Positions 14,440 through 22,402 of a stretch of DNA of 38,170 bases are shown piece after piece. Below the pieces are notes generated by a model. That model made no database searches, had not been told where the DNA came from, and saw only the letters and a program-made list of their open reading frames with translations. The stretch's first letter is position 1, and each line of letters starts with the position of its first letter. Position numbers and translations under genes: made by a program. Source of the stretch: JBDRTU01 sp043823825 (GTDB lineage: Bacteria > Patescibacteriota > Patescibacteriia > Veblenbacterales > UBA10138); NCBI GenBank assembly GCA_043823825.1, contig JBDRTU010000034.1, forward strand, positions 1 to 38,170, in the 5' to 3' direction.

Positions 14440-15470
14440 TTGGATTCCTTGTTGTTAAATAAGTTAGGTAGCCGTTGAAGTTGCTGTTTTAGAAAAGCTA
14501 AATCATTTGCTATCAAATCACTAATACTCCTTTTCATAGTAGCAGGGAGTATTTTTTTAATTAAGATTTTAGCTAGCACTATTGCCAAAATGCTAATAAT
14601 TATACCGGCCCATGAATCAACTGCATAGTGCTGTAAAGTAAAGATAGTTGCTAAGAAGTTTAAAATAAAATAAGGAACCAGCACTATGGCCAATAGGGGC
14701 CAAGCTTGCACGCCAAAATAAAGTATGGCAGTGACCCAAGCAACATGCAGGCTTGGAATAGTGGTGATAGTCAGTTGCCTTGAGTCATGATTTTTAATTT
14801 TTTTCGCATGATTAAGATAGTTATTTAGTATAGGATTTGGTTGATAGTTGTTTAAGTCAGTTTGGATAGTGGCTGGTATTGGCGTTAGTAAAATATTATG
14901 CCACAAAGCTTCGCGGGGAGTGAGAGCAGGATAACTAAACCAAAAAGGTAAGCTGAAAATTACACTTAATACCACTGTAAGTAACAGTCCATAAAAATAG
15001 CGGATATTTTTTACTAATGTTAATAACAACACAGCGCTCAGTACCCCAGATAATAATCTATAAGTAGTAATTAGGGTCGGAGTAAGATAATCAAACAGTG
15101 GTTTTAGGGGATTAGTTTCTGACTGAAGCCAAAAAGGAAGATAAGTACCAAATAGTGTTTTATCCAGTTTCATCAAAGACAGATTATTACTTTCTAACCA
15201 AGTTAAATCAGCACTGTTATTAACCCAATTAACAGTAATTACTATTATTGTCATTGTTAAGCTAATTATGATAATAAAGATGATACTAAATTTAATTATC
15301 ACTTTAATTTGCTCTAAACTAGATTGATTTTTCCAAATCAGCCAATTTAATAAAATCACTAGTAATTTCCAAGCTAGGTAAATAAAAAGAAAAATCAAAA
15401 AAGGCAGCAGCAAGTGAACACCTGACAAAACCGCCTCTTGCATTAGTCTTTGCGTGTTAAGTAGTGGCAT
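14436..15470 (-). CDS. PAP2/Aur1-like membrane phosphatase or phosphotransferase
   Basis: A 344-residue protein with six or more membrane helices. It carries two of the PAP2 phosphatase signatures: I-P-S-L-H-V-A-W (238-245) and Q-H-Y-A-V-D-S-W-A-G (280-289), where the histidines act as nucleophile and acid in the known family. The wording I-P-S-L-H-V-A-W ... H-Y-A-V-D is close to the inositolphosphotransferase (Aur1-like) branch. A clear K-x6-R-P motif 1 is not obvious. It could dephosphorylate an undecaprenyl or lipid pyrophosphate or transfer a phospho head group. It follows the glycosylation operon on the same strand with a 15-base gap, so it is probably its last gene. Confidence 0.75.
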   Translation of the reverse strand: MPLLNTQRLMQEAVLSGVHLLLPFLIFLFIYLAWKLLVILLNWLIWKNQSSLEQIKVIIKFSIIFIIIISLTMTIIVITVNWVNNSADLTWLESNNLSLMKLDKTLFGTYLPFWLQSETNPLKPLFDYLTPTLITTYRLLSGVLSAVLLLTLVKNIRYFYGLLLTVVLSVIFSLPFWFSYPALTPREALWHNILLTPIPATIQTDLNNYQPNPILNNYLNHAKKIKNHDSRQLTITTIPSLHVAWVTAILYFGVQAWPLLAIVLVPYFILNFLATIFTLQHYAVDSWAGIIISILAIVLAKILIKKILPATMKRSISDLIANDLAFLKQQLQRLPNLFNNKESN

Positions 15471-15485
15471 GGGTTAATTTCATAA

Positions 15486-16421
15486 TTAATTATACTTTTT
15501 TCTTACGCAGAAAAGATTAGTGTATTTATTTCCTGATGTTCTTTTAATTAGTTTATTGAAATCGGTAATTAATTCAGTAGTTTTTTTAATTTCGCAAATT
15601 TCATAAAGAAAGAAACCTAATTTTTTAAGAGTACTAAGAAAGTAATGAGGATTAACACCAGTGCTGGTAAGTCCCTTGGCCCAAAATTCAGTAAATAATT
15701 TAATGCTACTGTTTTGTTGTAAAGTATTAAACATACCTTTAAGTGCTAAACCCTCTGATCCTTGGATATCCATTTTAATGACATTAATCTCTGTTCTCGG
15801 ATAATCCTTAAGAAAAAAATCTAAAGACGTTAGCTTAATTGGAATAGTGGTGCGCTTATTACCATTGTCATATATTTGTTGATCTCCCATATTGTCTGGT
15901 GATAAATAAAGATTTCCAGAACTCGATTGATCACTAATTGCTAGTTGTTGGCATTCTACATTAGTAAAACCATTTAATTTAATGGTTTTTTTAAGACAGA
16001 AAAAATTATCTGGTTCGGGCTCAAAAGCAATAACTTTACCAGCGTTACCCACTTCCTGAGCTGCTAAGGCTGTATAATAACCAATATTAGCCCCAATATC
16101 AATTACAGTTTGCCCAATTTTAACACTTTTTTTAAATAACTTGCTTTCTAGAGGTTCATAGACACCAAACATTAAAGCCCCACTAATTACTGGATCTTTT
16201 TTATTAATAACAATTGATACTCGTTCCAGTTTAATGGTTGAAGGAATAATTTTTAATAAACAAAAATTAATTATGCAGCGTAACCACCGAGGCTGACATA
16301 GAATACGATAAGTAAAACCTAGTGTACCAGGTGGTAGCCATGAGGCTAATAGGATTAATAAAAGACGTACATTTTTTTTCATTAATAATGGGAGTGAATA
16401 ATAAATCTTGCAATCGACCAT
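15486..16421 (-). CDS. FkbM family SAM-dependent methyltransferase
   Basis: A 311-residue protein with a FkbM domain: motif I V-I-D-I-G-A-N-I-G-Y-Y (106-116), acidic loop F-E-P-E-P-D-N (133-139), then N-G-F-T-N-V-E and I-K-M-D-I-Q-G-S-E (the family D-I-E/Q-G-x-E motif). FkbM enzymes O-methylate small molecules and sugars in surface glycan loci. A hydrophobic stretch about 18-36 may anchor it to the membrane. The ATG is one base after the upstream stop; an internal ATG at 16382 (M-K-K-N-V-R) is an alternative start that would leave a signal-anchor-like N-terminus. Context suggests methylation of a glycan made by this operon. Confidence 0.8.
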   Translation of the reverse strand: MVDCKIYYSLPLLMKKNVRLLLILLASWLPPGTLGFTYRILCQPRWLRCIINFCLLKIIPSTIKLERVSIVINKKDPVISGALMFGVYEPLESKLFKKSVKIGQTVIDIGANIGYYTALAAQEVGNAGKVIAFEPEPDNFFCLKKTIKLNGFTNVECQQLAISDQSSSGNLYLSPDNMGDQQIYDNGNKRTTIPIKLTSLDFFLKDYPRTEINVIKMDIQGSEGLALKGMFNTLQQNSSIKLFTEFWAKGLTSTGVNPHYFLSTLKKLGFFLYEICEIKKTTELITDFNKLIKRTSGNKYTNLFCVRKKYN

Positions 16422-16422
16422 C

Positions 16423-17148
16423 CTAAATAGGTCGTCGCTTAGCTTTTTGTCTTAATAATCTAATAAGAGTATAAAAAAATTCTAATACATCAGCAAAAGA
16501 TAATTTAGACTTTCCTATTTTGCGATCAATAAAGGTTATTGGTACTTCTATTATTTTTAGATTAGCTCTTTCACATAAAAAAATTAATTCTTCTTGCCAA
16601 GCATAACCGGAACTTTTAACTTTGGCCCATGGAATTTGCTGGAGCGCCCGACGAGTATAAAGACGAAAACCTGAAGTAACATCTTTTGTTTTAAGTCTTA
16701 ATAATAAGCGAGCTGTACTCATGGCGCCCCAACTAGTAAAAAGTCGCCACCAAGACCAGCCAATTATTTTTCCACCGCTTACTCGGCGTGAACCAATTAC
16801 CACCTCAACGCCATTTTGAAAAGCATTAATTAAGTTTGCTAAATCCTCTGGTTGGTGCGATAAGTCAGAATCCATTTCACCTACTACTTCGGCCTGGTGC
16901 TCTAGCGCCCAATGGAAACCAGCACGGTAAGCAATTCCTAATCCCTCTTTTGCTTTTCTTTTTAGTAAGTATACCCAAGGGTATTTGTTTTGTAACTTTT
17001 CTACGATCGCAGCAGTACCATCTGGTGAATTGTCGTCTACAATCAATATATTTATGTTAGTAATTCCTAATGCCGCTATTTTTTTTAATAAGCTATTTAT
17101 ATTATTAACCTCATTGTATGTTGGTATAACTATAATAATTTTTTTCAT
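16423..17148 (-). CDS. Polyprenol-phosphate mannose/hexose synthase (DPM1-like, GT2)
   Basis: A 241-residue GT-A glycosyltransferase of family 2. It has I-V-I-P-T-Y-N-E (6-13), I-V-D-D-N-S-P-D-G-T (36-45), the metal-binding E-M-D-S-D-L-S-H-Q-P-E-D (91-102), and I-G-S-R-R (118-122), all in the arrangement of dolichol/polyprenol-monophosphate mannose synthases. It lacks C-terminal membrane helices, so it is the soluble, membrane-associated type. It would transfer a hexose from a nucleotide sugar to a polyprenyl phosphate, supplying the donor for the GT-C enzymes encoded directly upstream. It overlaps the GT87 gene by 4 bases. Confidence 0.85.
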   Translation of the reverse strand: MKKIIIVIPTYNEVNNINSLLKKIAALGITNINILIVDDNSPDGTAAIVEKLQNKYPWVYLLKRKAKEGLGIAYRAGFHWALEHQAEVVGEMDSDLSHQPEDLANLINAFQNGVEVVIGSRRVSGGKIIGWSWWRLFTSWGAMSTARLLLRLKTKDVTSGFRLYTRRALQQIPWAKVKSSGYAWQEELIFLCERANLKIIEVPITFIDRKIGKSKLSFADVLEFFYTLIRLLRQKAKRRPI

Positions 17149-18455
17149 AATCTAGGGCTTAATTTGATTGGTTTGAGGTGTAGTTTGAGTCGTTTCCACA
17201 ATTTTTTAATTAGCCAGCCCGCAATAGTAAGTAAAATCATCAGGTGTACCCATAAAGCAGTATAGTATAATGCGTTAAAAGGAGTGAGTAGCGATATGGT
17301 TATTAATTGATGGTCCAAAGTATAAATAATACTAAAAAAAACTGAAATCATTGGATAATGAATATAATTAACTAAATCATGAATTAATATCAACCAGATA
17401 AAACTTGTAGGGATAATTAAAATTAGCAGTGGTATAACCCAAAGAACCCATTGATTGGAATAAAATGGGCTAAAAATAATAAATAATAATATGGTAAGCG
17501 CTATCCATTTTATTATTTGTAGTGGTTCATTAATTAACCGCCGCGAAAGTTTATTTGGTATTATTAATAAAAAAAATAAAAATAATGGAATAGTAATTTG
17601 TATCAAAGTAAATAGATTTCTCAATAAAGCTTTTAAAAAAGTAGTCGGTAGTAATGGTTGTATTAATGAGAGTAAGCTAGCATGCGTACTTTGAGCAAAG
17701 TGTATAAAATAAGGGGCTAAGCTGGGTAGCCAACCAGTCCAGATAATAAAAACAGACAACGGTGCCAGAATAGTGACCGCCAAAAGCCCTAGTGCTTTTG
17801 TAAGCGAACCATCATTTTGTTTAACATATAATAAAAAGATTGGTAGTAAAATAAGCGGGTAAAGTTTAGCCAAAACTGATAATCCTAACAAAACAAAGCC
17901 CCAGTTGAATTTTTTTTCTAATAACATTAACAGGGCCCACAGAACCAGGCAGGCGGGGAAGATATCATAGCGGTTAAAAGTAAAAAATAGAAATGATGGT
18001 AACAAGAGCCAATACAGGCGGTAGCTCTCTTTCTTAAGCAGTTTTAATAATTTTCTAACAATAATTAATAAACCTAAAAACCATAATGAATTCCAAATAA
18101 AAAAAAGACCTTGATAAGTAAAAAAATTATCAGTAAATAAGGCTGGAACAGTAAAATACATCATTGCCAGTTGGGGGTAGGCCTCAGCCACAAAAGGTAC
18201 TCCACCGGAATTAACAACCTGATTTTTTATTTCATGATCAAAAATAATGCCACGGTAAGGCGGCTCGCCACGCTGCAGCCACTGAGCTCCTTGCCAATAA
18301 ACTCGCATATCAAAATTTTCGCGAGTTAAGGGCAATTGTTTATCAATTTGAGTTGGCCAATAAGGCACTAAGCTAAACAAAAGTGACGAGATAACCACCA
18401 CTGTGAACCAGATGATAATAGTATTACTTAATTCTGATGATGTTAATCTGGTCAT
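17145..18455 (-). CDS. GT87-like polyprenyl-phosphate-sugar-dependent glycosyltransferase (GT-C)
   Basis: A 436-residue protein with about 10-11 membrane helices. The first extracytoplasmic loop contains N-F-D-M-R-V-Y-W-Q-G-A-Q-W-L-Q-R-G (48-63) followed by P-P-Y, the D-x3-Y-x-x-A ... G-x-P-Y pattern of GT87 (DUF2029) mannosyltransferases; Asp49 is the likely catalytic base. Such enzymes use polyprenyl-phosphate sugars outside the membrane, fitting the DPM1-like gene next to it. Four-base overlaps on both sides show tight operon structure. The acceptor is unknown. Confidence 0.75.
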   Translation of the reverse strand: MTRLTSSELSNTIIIWFTVVVISSLLFSLVPYWPTQIDKQLPLTRENFDMRVYWQGAQWLQRGEPPYRGIIFDHEIKNQVVNSGGVPFVAEAYPQLAMMYFTVPALFTDNFFTYQGLFFIWNSLWFLGLLIIVRKLLKLLKKESYRLYWLLLPSFLFFTFNRYDIFPACLVLWALLMLLEKKFNWGFVLLGLSVLAKLYPLILLPIFLLYVKQNDGSLTKALGLLAVTILAPLSVFIIWTGWLPSLAPYFIHFAQSTHASLLSLIQPLLPTTFLKALLRNLFTLIQITIPLFLFFLLIIPNKLSRRLINEPLQIIKWIALTILLFIIFSPFYSNQWVLWVIPLLILIIPTSFIWLILIHDLVNYIHYPMISVFFSIIYTLDHQLITISLLTPFNALYYTALWVHLMILLTIAGWLIKKLWKRLKLHLKPIKLSPRL

Positions 18456-20038
18456 AGCTTAAAAATAATTGCCTGATCATCTTGATAGACTTGAACAAAC
18501 TGCTTGTCACGATTTATCCATTTCAACATAGAAGCTTTCCTTTTTTCCAACAATAACCACGAGGCCTTAAATTCTTTAGTAGCTACTTGGTAAACATCAC
18601 GGTTTCTGCCTTTAGTAGTATCAACCCACTGTTGATATTTCTCTTTGTCATATTCATACATAAAAGTTTGATCAAGACCGGTTTGGTAGTAGTTATGCGT
18701 GTTATAGTAAAAGAGTAAAGGAAAGGTGCCCCAATCACTTTGAAAAACAATATCCTGTGGTTGCGAATTGTTAGCCAGCCACTGGCTTGCATTTTTCAAA
18801 TGATCAAGAGCAAACCCGTTGGCTAAGTCTTTATAAGCAGTGATTAATCCTTTACCTAAACCAATTGGTAAAATAATTATTAAGTAAAGACAGATCAAAC
18901 CAATAAAAAATTTACCTCGTAAATAAAGAGGTAACCATGAGACAAACTCACGCCGCCAAGTTTTGAAGGAACATTTAACTAAAATATCTCGGCAGATTAA
19001 AGCACTAGAGATTACTGAAAAGGGGATAAAGTACTCCACTTGGCGTCGGGCTTTAATGGAATATAATAGAAAAATAGTCGTCAGCAACAGGGCAGTCCAG
19101 GAAAGTTTGCTTTGTTTCTTAAAATTAATAAAGAAAAAAATAACAGCCACCAGCCAAACTAGTAAGGGTATGGCAATATTAGCTACTAATTCAGTAACAT
19201 GCCAAGGGTACCACTCAGCCCCAACACCAACAAATTTGTAATATCCAACCAAAGACATGGCGAAAAGCTGTTTTAAATAAAATAGATTAGTAGGAAAGTA
19301 GGGGTTGATAATTAAACCCGATATTATTCCTGTTAAAACAGCTAGCCACAACAAGCGGTTAGGCCGCGACCACCAGGCTTTAAGCGATAGTAGTAAATAG
19401 TTAATTACACTAGTGCCTTTAGTTTTGATTAATTGATACGTTTCCCATAATGCCTCAACCACTGTGTAAACACTCAATATTAAAATTAATAAAGGCCAGG
19501 CGCTATAAAACCAAACAAACAACCAGGTCCAAACAAAAAGTGATAAAGGGCGTTTAGTAATAATAAAATAAAAACCAATAATTGTTACGCCAATCGCTAA
19601 CGAAGGGGCTTTACCTAAACTTAAACGGAAAATAAAAGGGGCGCTGGTTAATAACAACAATAACCACAACCACAGCCAGCGTACTTTTTGCTTGAATAAC
19701 AACCAAATAATAGTTAAAACCGAAAAGCTAGCAAACAAAATAGTTGCAAATTTGAGACCAATCAAAGGATCAGTAAAACTGACAAAAGGTATTAATAAAA
19801 TGTGATATAAAAAGTGGTGATCAATAAACAACTCACGATAAAGGGAATTTTGCGTCCAAGGGAAATCGCGGATAATGCCAAAATCACGCATCATTACCGA
19901 AATTTTAGCATGGTAAAATGAATCAGGATCAGCCAAAGCAGGCGTACTTTGTAGCCAACTAAAAACCGCTACCGTAATTAGTATTATTAGTAGTGGTAAT
20001 AAAATTTTACGTTGCCTAGTCAAGAGAAAATTGAACAT
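18452..20038 (-). CDS. STT3-like GT-C membrane glycosyltransferase
   Basis: I start it at ATG 20038 (528 residues). An upstream TTG at 20080 would lie before the promoter -10 at 20059. About 11-12 membrane helices are followed by a soluble C-terminal part. The first loop carries A-D-P-D-S-F-Y-H-A-K (36-45), and D-H-H-F-L-Y-H occurs about 73-79, resembling the D-x-D/D-x-x-Y-H loop of oligosaccharyltransferases and related GT-C enzymes. The C-terminal S-D-W-G-T-F-P-L-L-F-Y-Y-N sits where STT3 has W-W-D-Y-G, a weak but suggestive match. Likely role: transfer of lipid-linked sugar to a secreted acceptor, possibly protein. It is the first gene of the operon. Confidence 0.6.
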   Translation of the reverse strand: MFNFLLTRQRKILLPLLIILITVAVFSWLQSTPALADPDSFYHAKISVMMRDFGIIRDFPWTQNSLYRELFIDHHFLYHILLIPFVSFTDPLIGLKFATILFASFSVLTIIWLLFKQKVRWLWLWLLLLLTSAPFIFRLSLGKAPSLAIGVTIIGFYFIITKRPLSLFVWTWLFVWFYSAWPLLILILSVYTVVEALWETYQLIKTKGTSVINYLLLSLKAWWSRPNRLLWLAVLTGIISGLIINPYFPTNLFYLKQLFAMSLVGYYKFVGVGAEWYPWHVTELVANIAIPLLVWLVAVIFFFINFKKQSKLSWTALLLTTIFLLYSIKARRQVEYFIPFSVISSALICRDILVKCSFKTWRREFVSWLPLYLRGKFFIGLICLYLIIILPIGLGKGLITAYKDLANGFALDHLKNASQWLANNSQPQDIVFQSDWGTFPLLFYYNTHNYYQTGLDQTFMYEYDKEKYQQWVDTTKGRNRDVYQVATKEFKASWLLLEKRKASMLKWINRDKQFVQVYQDDQAIIFKL

Positions 20039-20058
20039 GAGTAAGTTTGTTATTTTAA

Positions 20059-20067
20059 GTATACCAG
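20059..20067 (-). promoter_or_regulatory. Extended -10 promoter of the glycosylation operon
   Basis: On the minus strand TGG precedes TATACT (complement of 20059-20064). The ATG at 20038 is 20 bases downstream, so the leader is about 13 bases. It excludes the upstream TTG start. Confidence 0.55.
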
Positions 20068-20121
20068 AGTTAATCAACAAGCTGAAAATTTAGTATTCCA
20101 ATAGGGAATTAAGGTTAACTC

Positions 20122-20130
20122 TGTTATAAT
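20122..20130 (+). promoter_or_regulatory. Extended -10 promoter of yebC-ruvC
   Basis: TGT precedes TATAAT (20125-20130), 37 bases before the yebC ATG. No good -35 is seen. It is back to back with the minus-strand promoter at 20059. Confidence 0.5.
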
Positions 20131-20167
20131 TTATAATAGAGGTTAATATTTAAGTCTCCCGTTCTTT

Positions 20168-20887
20168 ATGTCTGGACATTCCAAATGGTCAACTATTAAA
20201 AGACAAAAAGGAGTTGCTGATACTAAGCGTGGTCAGTTGTTTACTAAGTTGATTCGAGCCATTACTTTAGCGGCGCGGCAAGGAGTAGACTCGGCTACCA
20301 ATTTTACCCTAAGGATGGCCATTGATAAAGCGCGGCAAGCCAACATGCCAAAAGATAATATTGAACGAGCGATAAGGCGAGGGTCGGGTGAAGCAGGAGG
20401 CACTGCTTTAGAAGAGATAACTTACGAAGCCTATGGGCCCGGGAGCGTTGCTTTGGTTATTAATGCCATTACTGATAATCGTCAGCGTACTGCTTCGGAA
20501 ATAAAACACATCTTAAGTCGTTTTGGTGGGCGTTTGGCCGAAGCCAATAGCGTAAAATGGCAGTTTGAATCAAAGGGCATTATTCAACTACCATTACCAA
20601 AAACAGAACAAGGTGAGCAGTTGGAATTAGAGTTGATCGAAGCAGGAGCACTTGATCTAACAGAAGCGGAGGGGCAGTTGATTATTTATACCCCGCCTTC
20701 AGAATTGGATAAAGTTAAGAAGTTAATTGAATCTAAGGGTTTAATTGTTGATTATGCTCAAGTTGAATTGGTGGCCGCTAATCCGATTGCTATTTCTGAT
20801 CCAAAAATTCAAAGTCAACTAGATAACTTAAAAGAAGCTCTAGATAATAGTGAAGAGGTTGATAATATTTATACTAATGAAGCCTAA
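20168..20887 (+). CDS. yebC: YebC/PmpR family DNA-binding regulatory protein
   Basis: A 239-residue protein with the invariant YebC N-terminus M-S-G-H-S-K-W-S-T-I-K-R-Q-K and the following D-T-K-R-G-Q-L-F-T-K-L. It also has N-M-P-K-D-N-I-E-R-A-I-R-R-G and Y-E-A-Y-G-P-G-S-V-A, all hallmarks of the family. YebC-type proteins act as transcriptional regulators, and members of the family have also been linked to translation of difficult peptide stretches. The gene is full length. As in many bacteria it is directly followed by ruvC, here with an 11-base overlap. Confidence 0.95.
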   Translation: MSGHSKWSTIKRQKGVADTKRGQLFTKLIRAITLAARQGVDSATNFTLRMAIDKARQANMPKDNIERAIRRGSGEAGGTALEEITYEAYGPGSVALVINAITDNRQRTASEIKHILSRFGGRLAEANSVKWQFESKGIIQLPLPKTEQGEQLELELIEAGALDLTEAEGQLIIYTPPSELDKVKKLIESKGLIVDYAQVELVAANPIAISDPKIQSQLDNLKEALDNSEEVDNIYTNEA

Positions 20888-21359
20888 ACAAGTAAAAATT
20901 TTAGGGTTAGATCCCGGTTTTGGCCGAACTGGTTACGCAGTATTGGCTGGTAATAAAAATAGCCCTAGCATAAAAACTTTTGGCTGTTTACAAACATCGA
21001 CTAAATTATCACAAGCCAATAGGTTAAAACAACTTACCAGTCAATTGAGTGAGTTACTAAAGAAATATCAACCAACTGTAGTGGCGATTGAAAGAGTTTT
21101 TTTTGCTGCTAATTCTAAAACAGCGCTGCAAGTTGGTGAAGCCAGGGGTGCTTTGTTAGTAACTATAGCCAAATTGGTTATACCAATTGTAGAATATACG
21201 CCGCCCCAAGTTAAGTTAGCAGTTACTGGTGATGGCCGGGCAGACAAAAAACAAATTCAAAAAATGCTACAGTTATTGTTTAAGTTGAGAAATCCTATTA
21301 AATCTGATGACGCCGCCGACGCTGTAGCCATTGCTTTTTGCGCCTTAACGCATCTTTAG
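20877..21359 (+). CDS. ruvC: Holliday junction resolvase RuvC
   Basis: From ATG 20877 the protein has 160 residues, normal for RuvC; a GTG further upstream in the same frame would add nine residues inside yebC. The catalytic acidic residues are present: Asp12 in I-L-G-L-D-P-G-F-G-R-T-G-Y, Glu72 in A-I-E-R-V-F-F, and Asp145/Asp148 in K-S-D-D-A-A-D-A-V-A. The enzyme cuts Holliday junctions symmetrically together with RuvAB. ruvA and ruvB do not follow here, so they must be elsewhere. Translation is coupled to yebC. Confidence 0.95.
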   Translation: MKPKQVKILGLDPGFGRTGYAVLAGNKNSPSIKTFGCLQTSTKLSQANRLKQLTSQLSELLKKYQPTVVAIERVFFAANSKTALQVGEARGALLVTIAKLVIPIVEYTPPQVKLAVTGDGRADKKQIQKMLQLLFKLRNPIKSDDAADAVAIAFCALTHL

Positions 21360-21444
21360 TAACTTTAAAATCATTATTGGTTATGTGCTACACTTAAGAT
21401 GTTAAGATACTGATAATCTAAAAAATAATGATTTGTCAGCTACT

Positions 21445-22398
21445 ATGACCAAGCAACTAAAATCAGAAATACGTAAAGATTACATACAAGATAAATATGT
21501 AATTATTGCTCCGCGACGTAGTTTACGGCCCCGCGATGAAGATATTAATTATGAGCCACGTCCTTACCACCGGCATGCCGAAAAAGAAAAGTGTGTATTT
21601 TGTGGTAAGAGTATTGATATTAATTTAAATAAGAGTCTTTTAATGGTTGGTACTAAAAAGAATTGGCAAATTGTAGTAGTGCCCAATAAGTATCCAGCAG
21701 TTTCACTTGGTAATCCCAAAGCTTATGGCCAGCAGGAAGTAGTGGTAGAAACCCCTATTCATAATGTTCAATTAGAAGATTTACCCACTTCTCATTTGGT
21801 AAAGCTTTTAAAGGTTTACGCTGACCGCACTAAGACCATAATGAAAAACAAAAAAATTGAATACATTTTAATTTTTAAAAACAACGGTGGTGGCGCTGGG
21901 GCTTCGATTCAGCATACTCATTCACAAATTTTTGCTACCAGTTTTTTACCGCCTCATTTGGCTGACAAGTCTTGGCAAACACAGGCTTATAAATTAAAAA
22001 CTGGCAATTGTGTTTATTGTGATGTAATCACCAAAGAAAAAAAAGGACCGCGTTTAGTTTATCTTGATAAATACGCCATCGCCATCGCCCCTTATGCCTC
22101 AATGTATAATTATGAACTTTGGATTTTACCTCGTCGACATTTAGATAATGTTACTAATTTATCTAATACAGAACGTCAATCCATTGCCCATATGCTTAAA
22201 AGCGCTTTAAAGAAAATAGCTCATAAGTTGAAGTTGCCTTACAATTATTATTTTCATCAAGTTGTGCATGATGAAGATCAGCACCTTTATCTTAAACTTA
22301 CGCCTCGCGGCTCGCACTGGGCAGGAGTGGAGATTGGTTCTGGTTTAATTATCAATCCGGTATCACCTGAACAAGCTGCCAAGTTTTATCGTCAGTAA
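21445..22398 (+). CDS. GalT-like nucleotidyltransferase (HIT superfamily)
   Basis: From ATG 21445 it has 317 residues; a TTG at 21433 is less likely. The two-lobed galactose-1-phosphate uridylyltransferase plan is visible: zinc-type C-V-F-C (50-53), V-V-P-N-K-Y-P-A (78-85), N-N-G-G-G-A-G-A-S-I-Q-H-T-H-S-Q (146-161), and a second C-V-Y-C near 193. In classical GalT the active site is H-P-H, with the second His nucleotidylated; here it is H-T-H (157-159). It could interconvert UDP- or ADP-sugars and feed sugar donors to the glycosyltransferases. The exact nucleotide and sugar are uncertain. leuS follows after 4 bases. Confidence 0.75.
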   Translation: MTKQLKSEIRKDYIQDKYVIIAPRRSLRPRDEDINYEPRPYHRHAEKEKCVFCGKSIDINLNKSLLMVGTKKNWQIVVVPNKYPAVSLGNPKAYGQQEVVVETPIHNVQLEDLPTSHLVKLLKVYADRTKTIMKNKKIEYILIFKNNGGGAGASIQHTHSQIFATSFLPPHLADKSWQTQAYKLKTGNCVYCDVITKEKKGPRLVYLDKYAIAIAPYASMYNYELWILPRRHLDNVTNLSNTERQSIAHMLKSALKKIAHKLKLPYNYYFHQVVHDEDQHLYLKLTPRGSHWAGVEIGSGLIINPVSPEQAAKFYRQ

Positions 22399-22402
22399 AT
22401 TT

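Noticed and set aside
20039..20080. TTG start at 20080 for the STT3-like gene
   Set aside because: The extended -10 box at 20059-20064 lies inside that extension, so the transcript would begin after it; ATG 20038 also gives a normal signal-anchor start.
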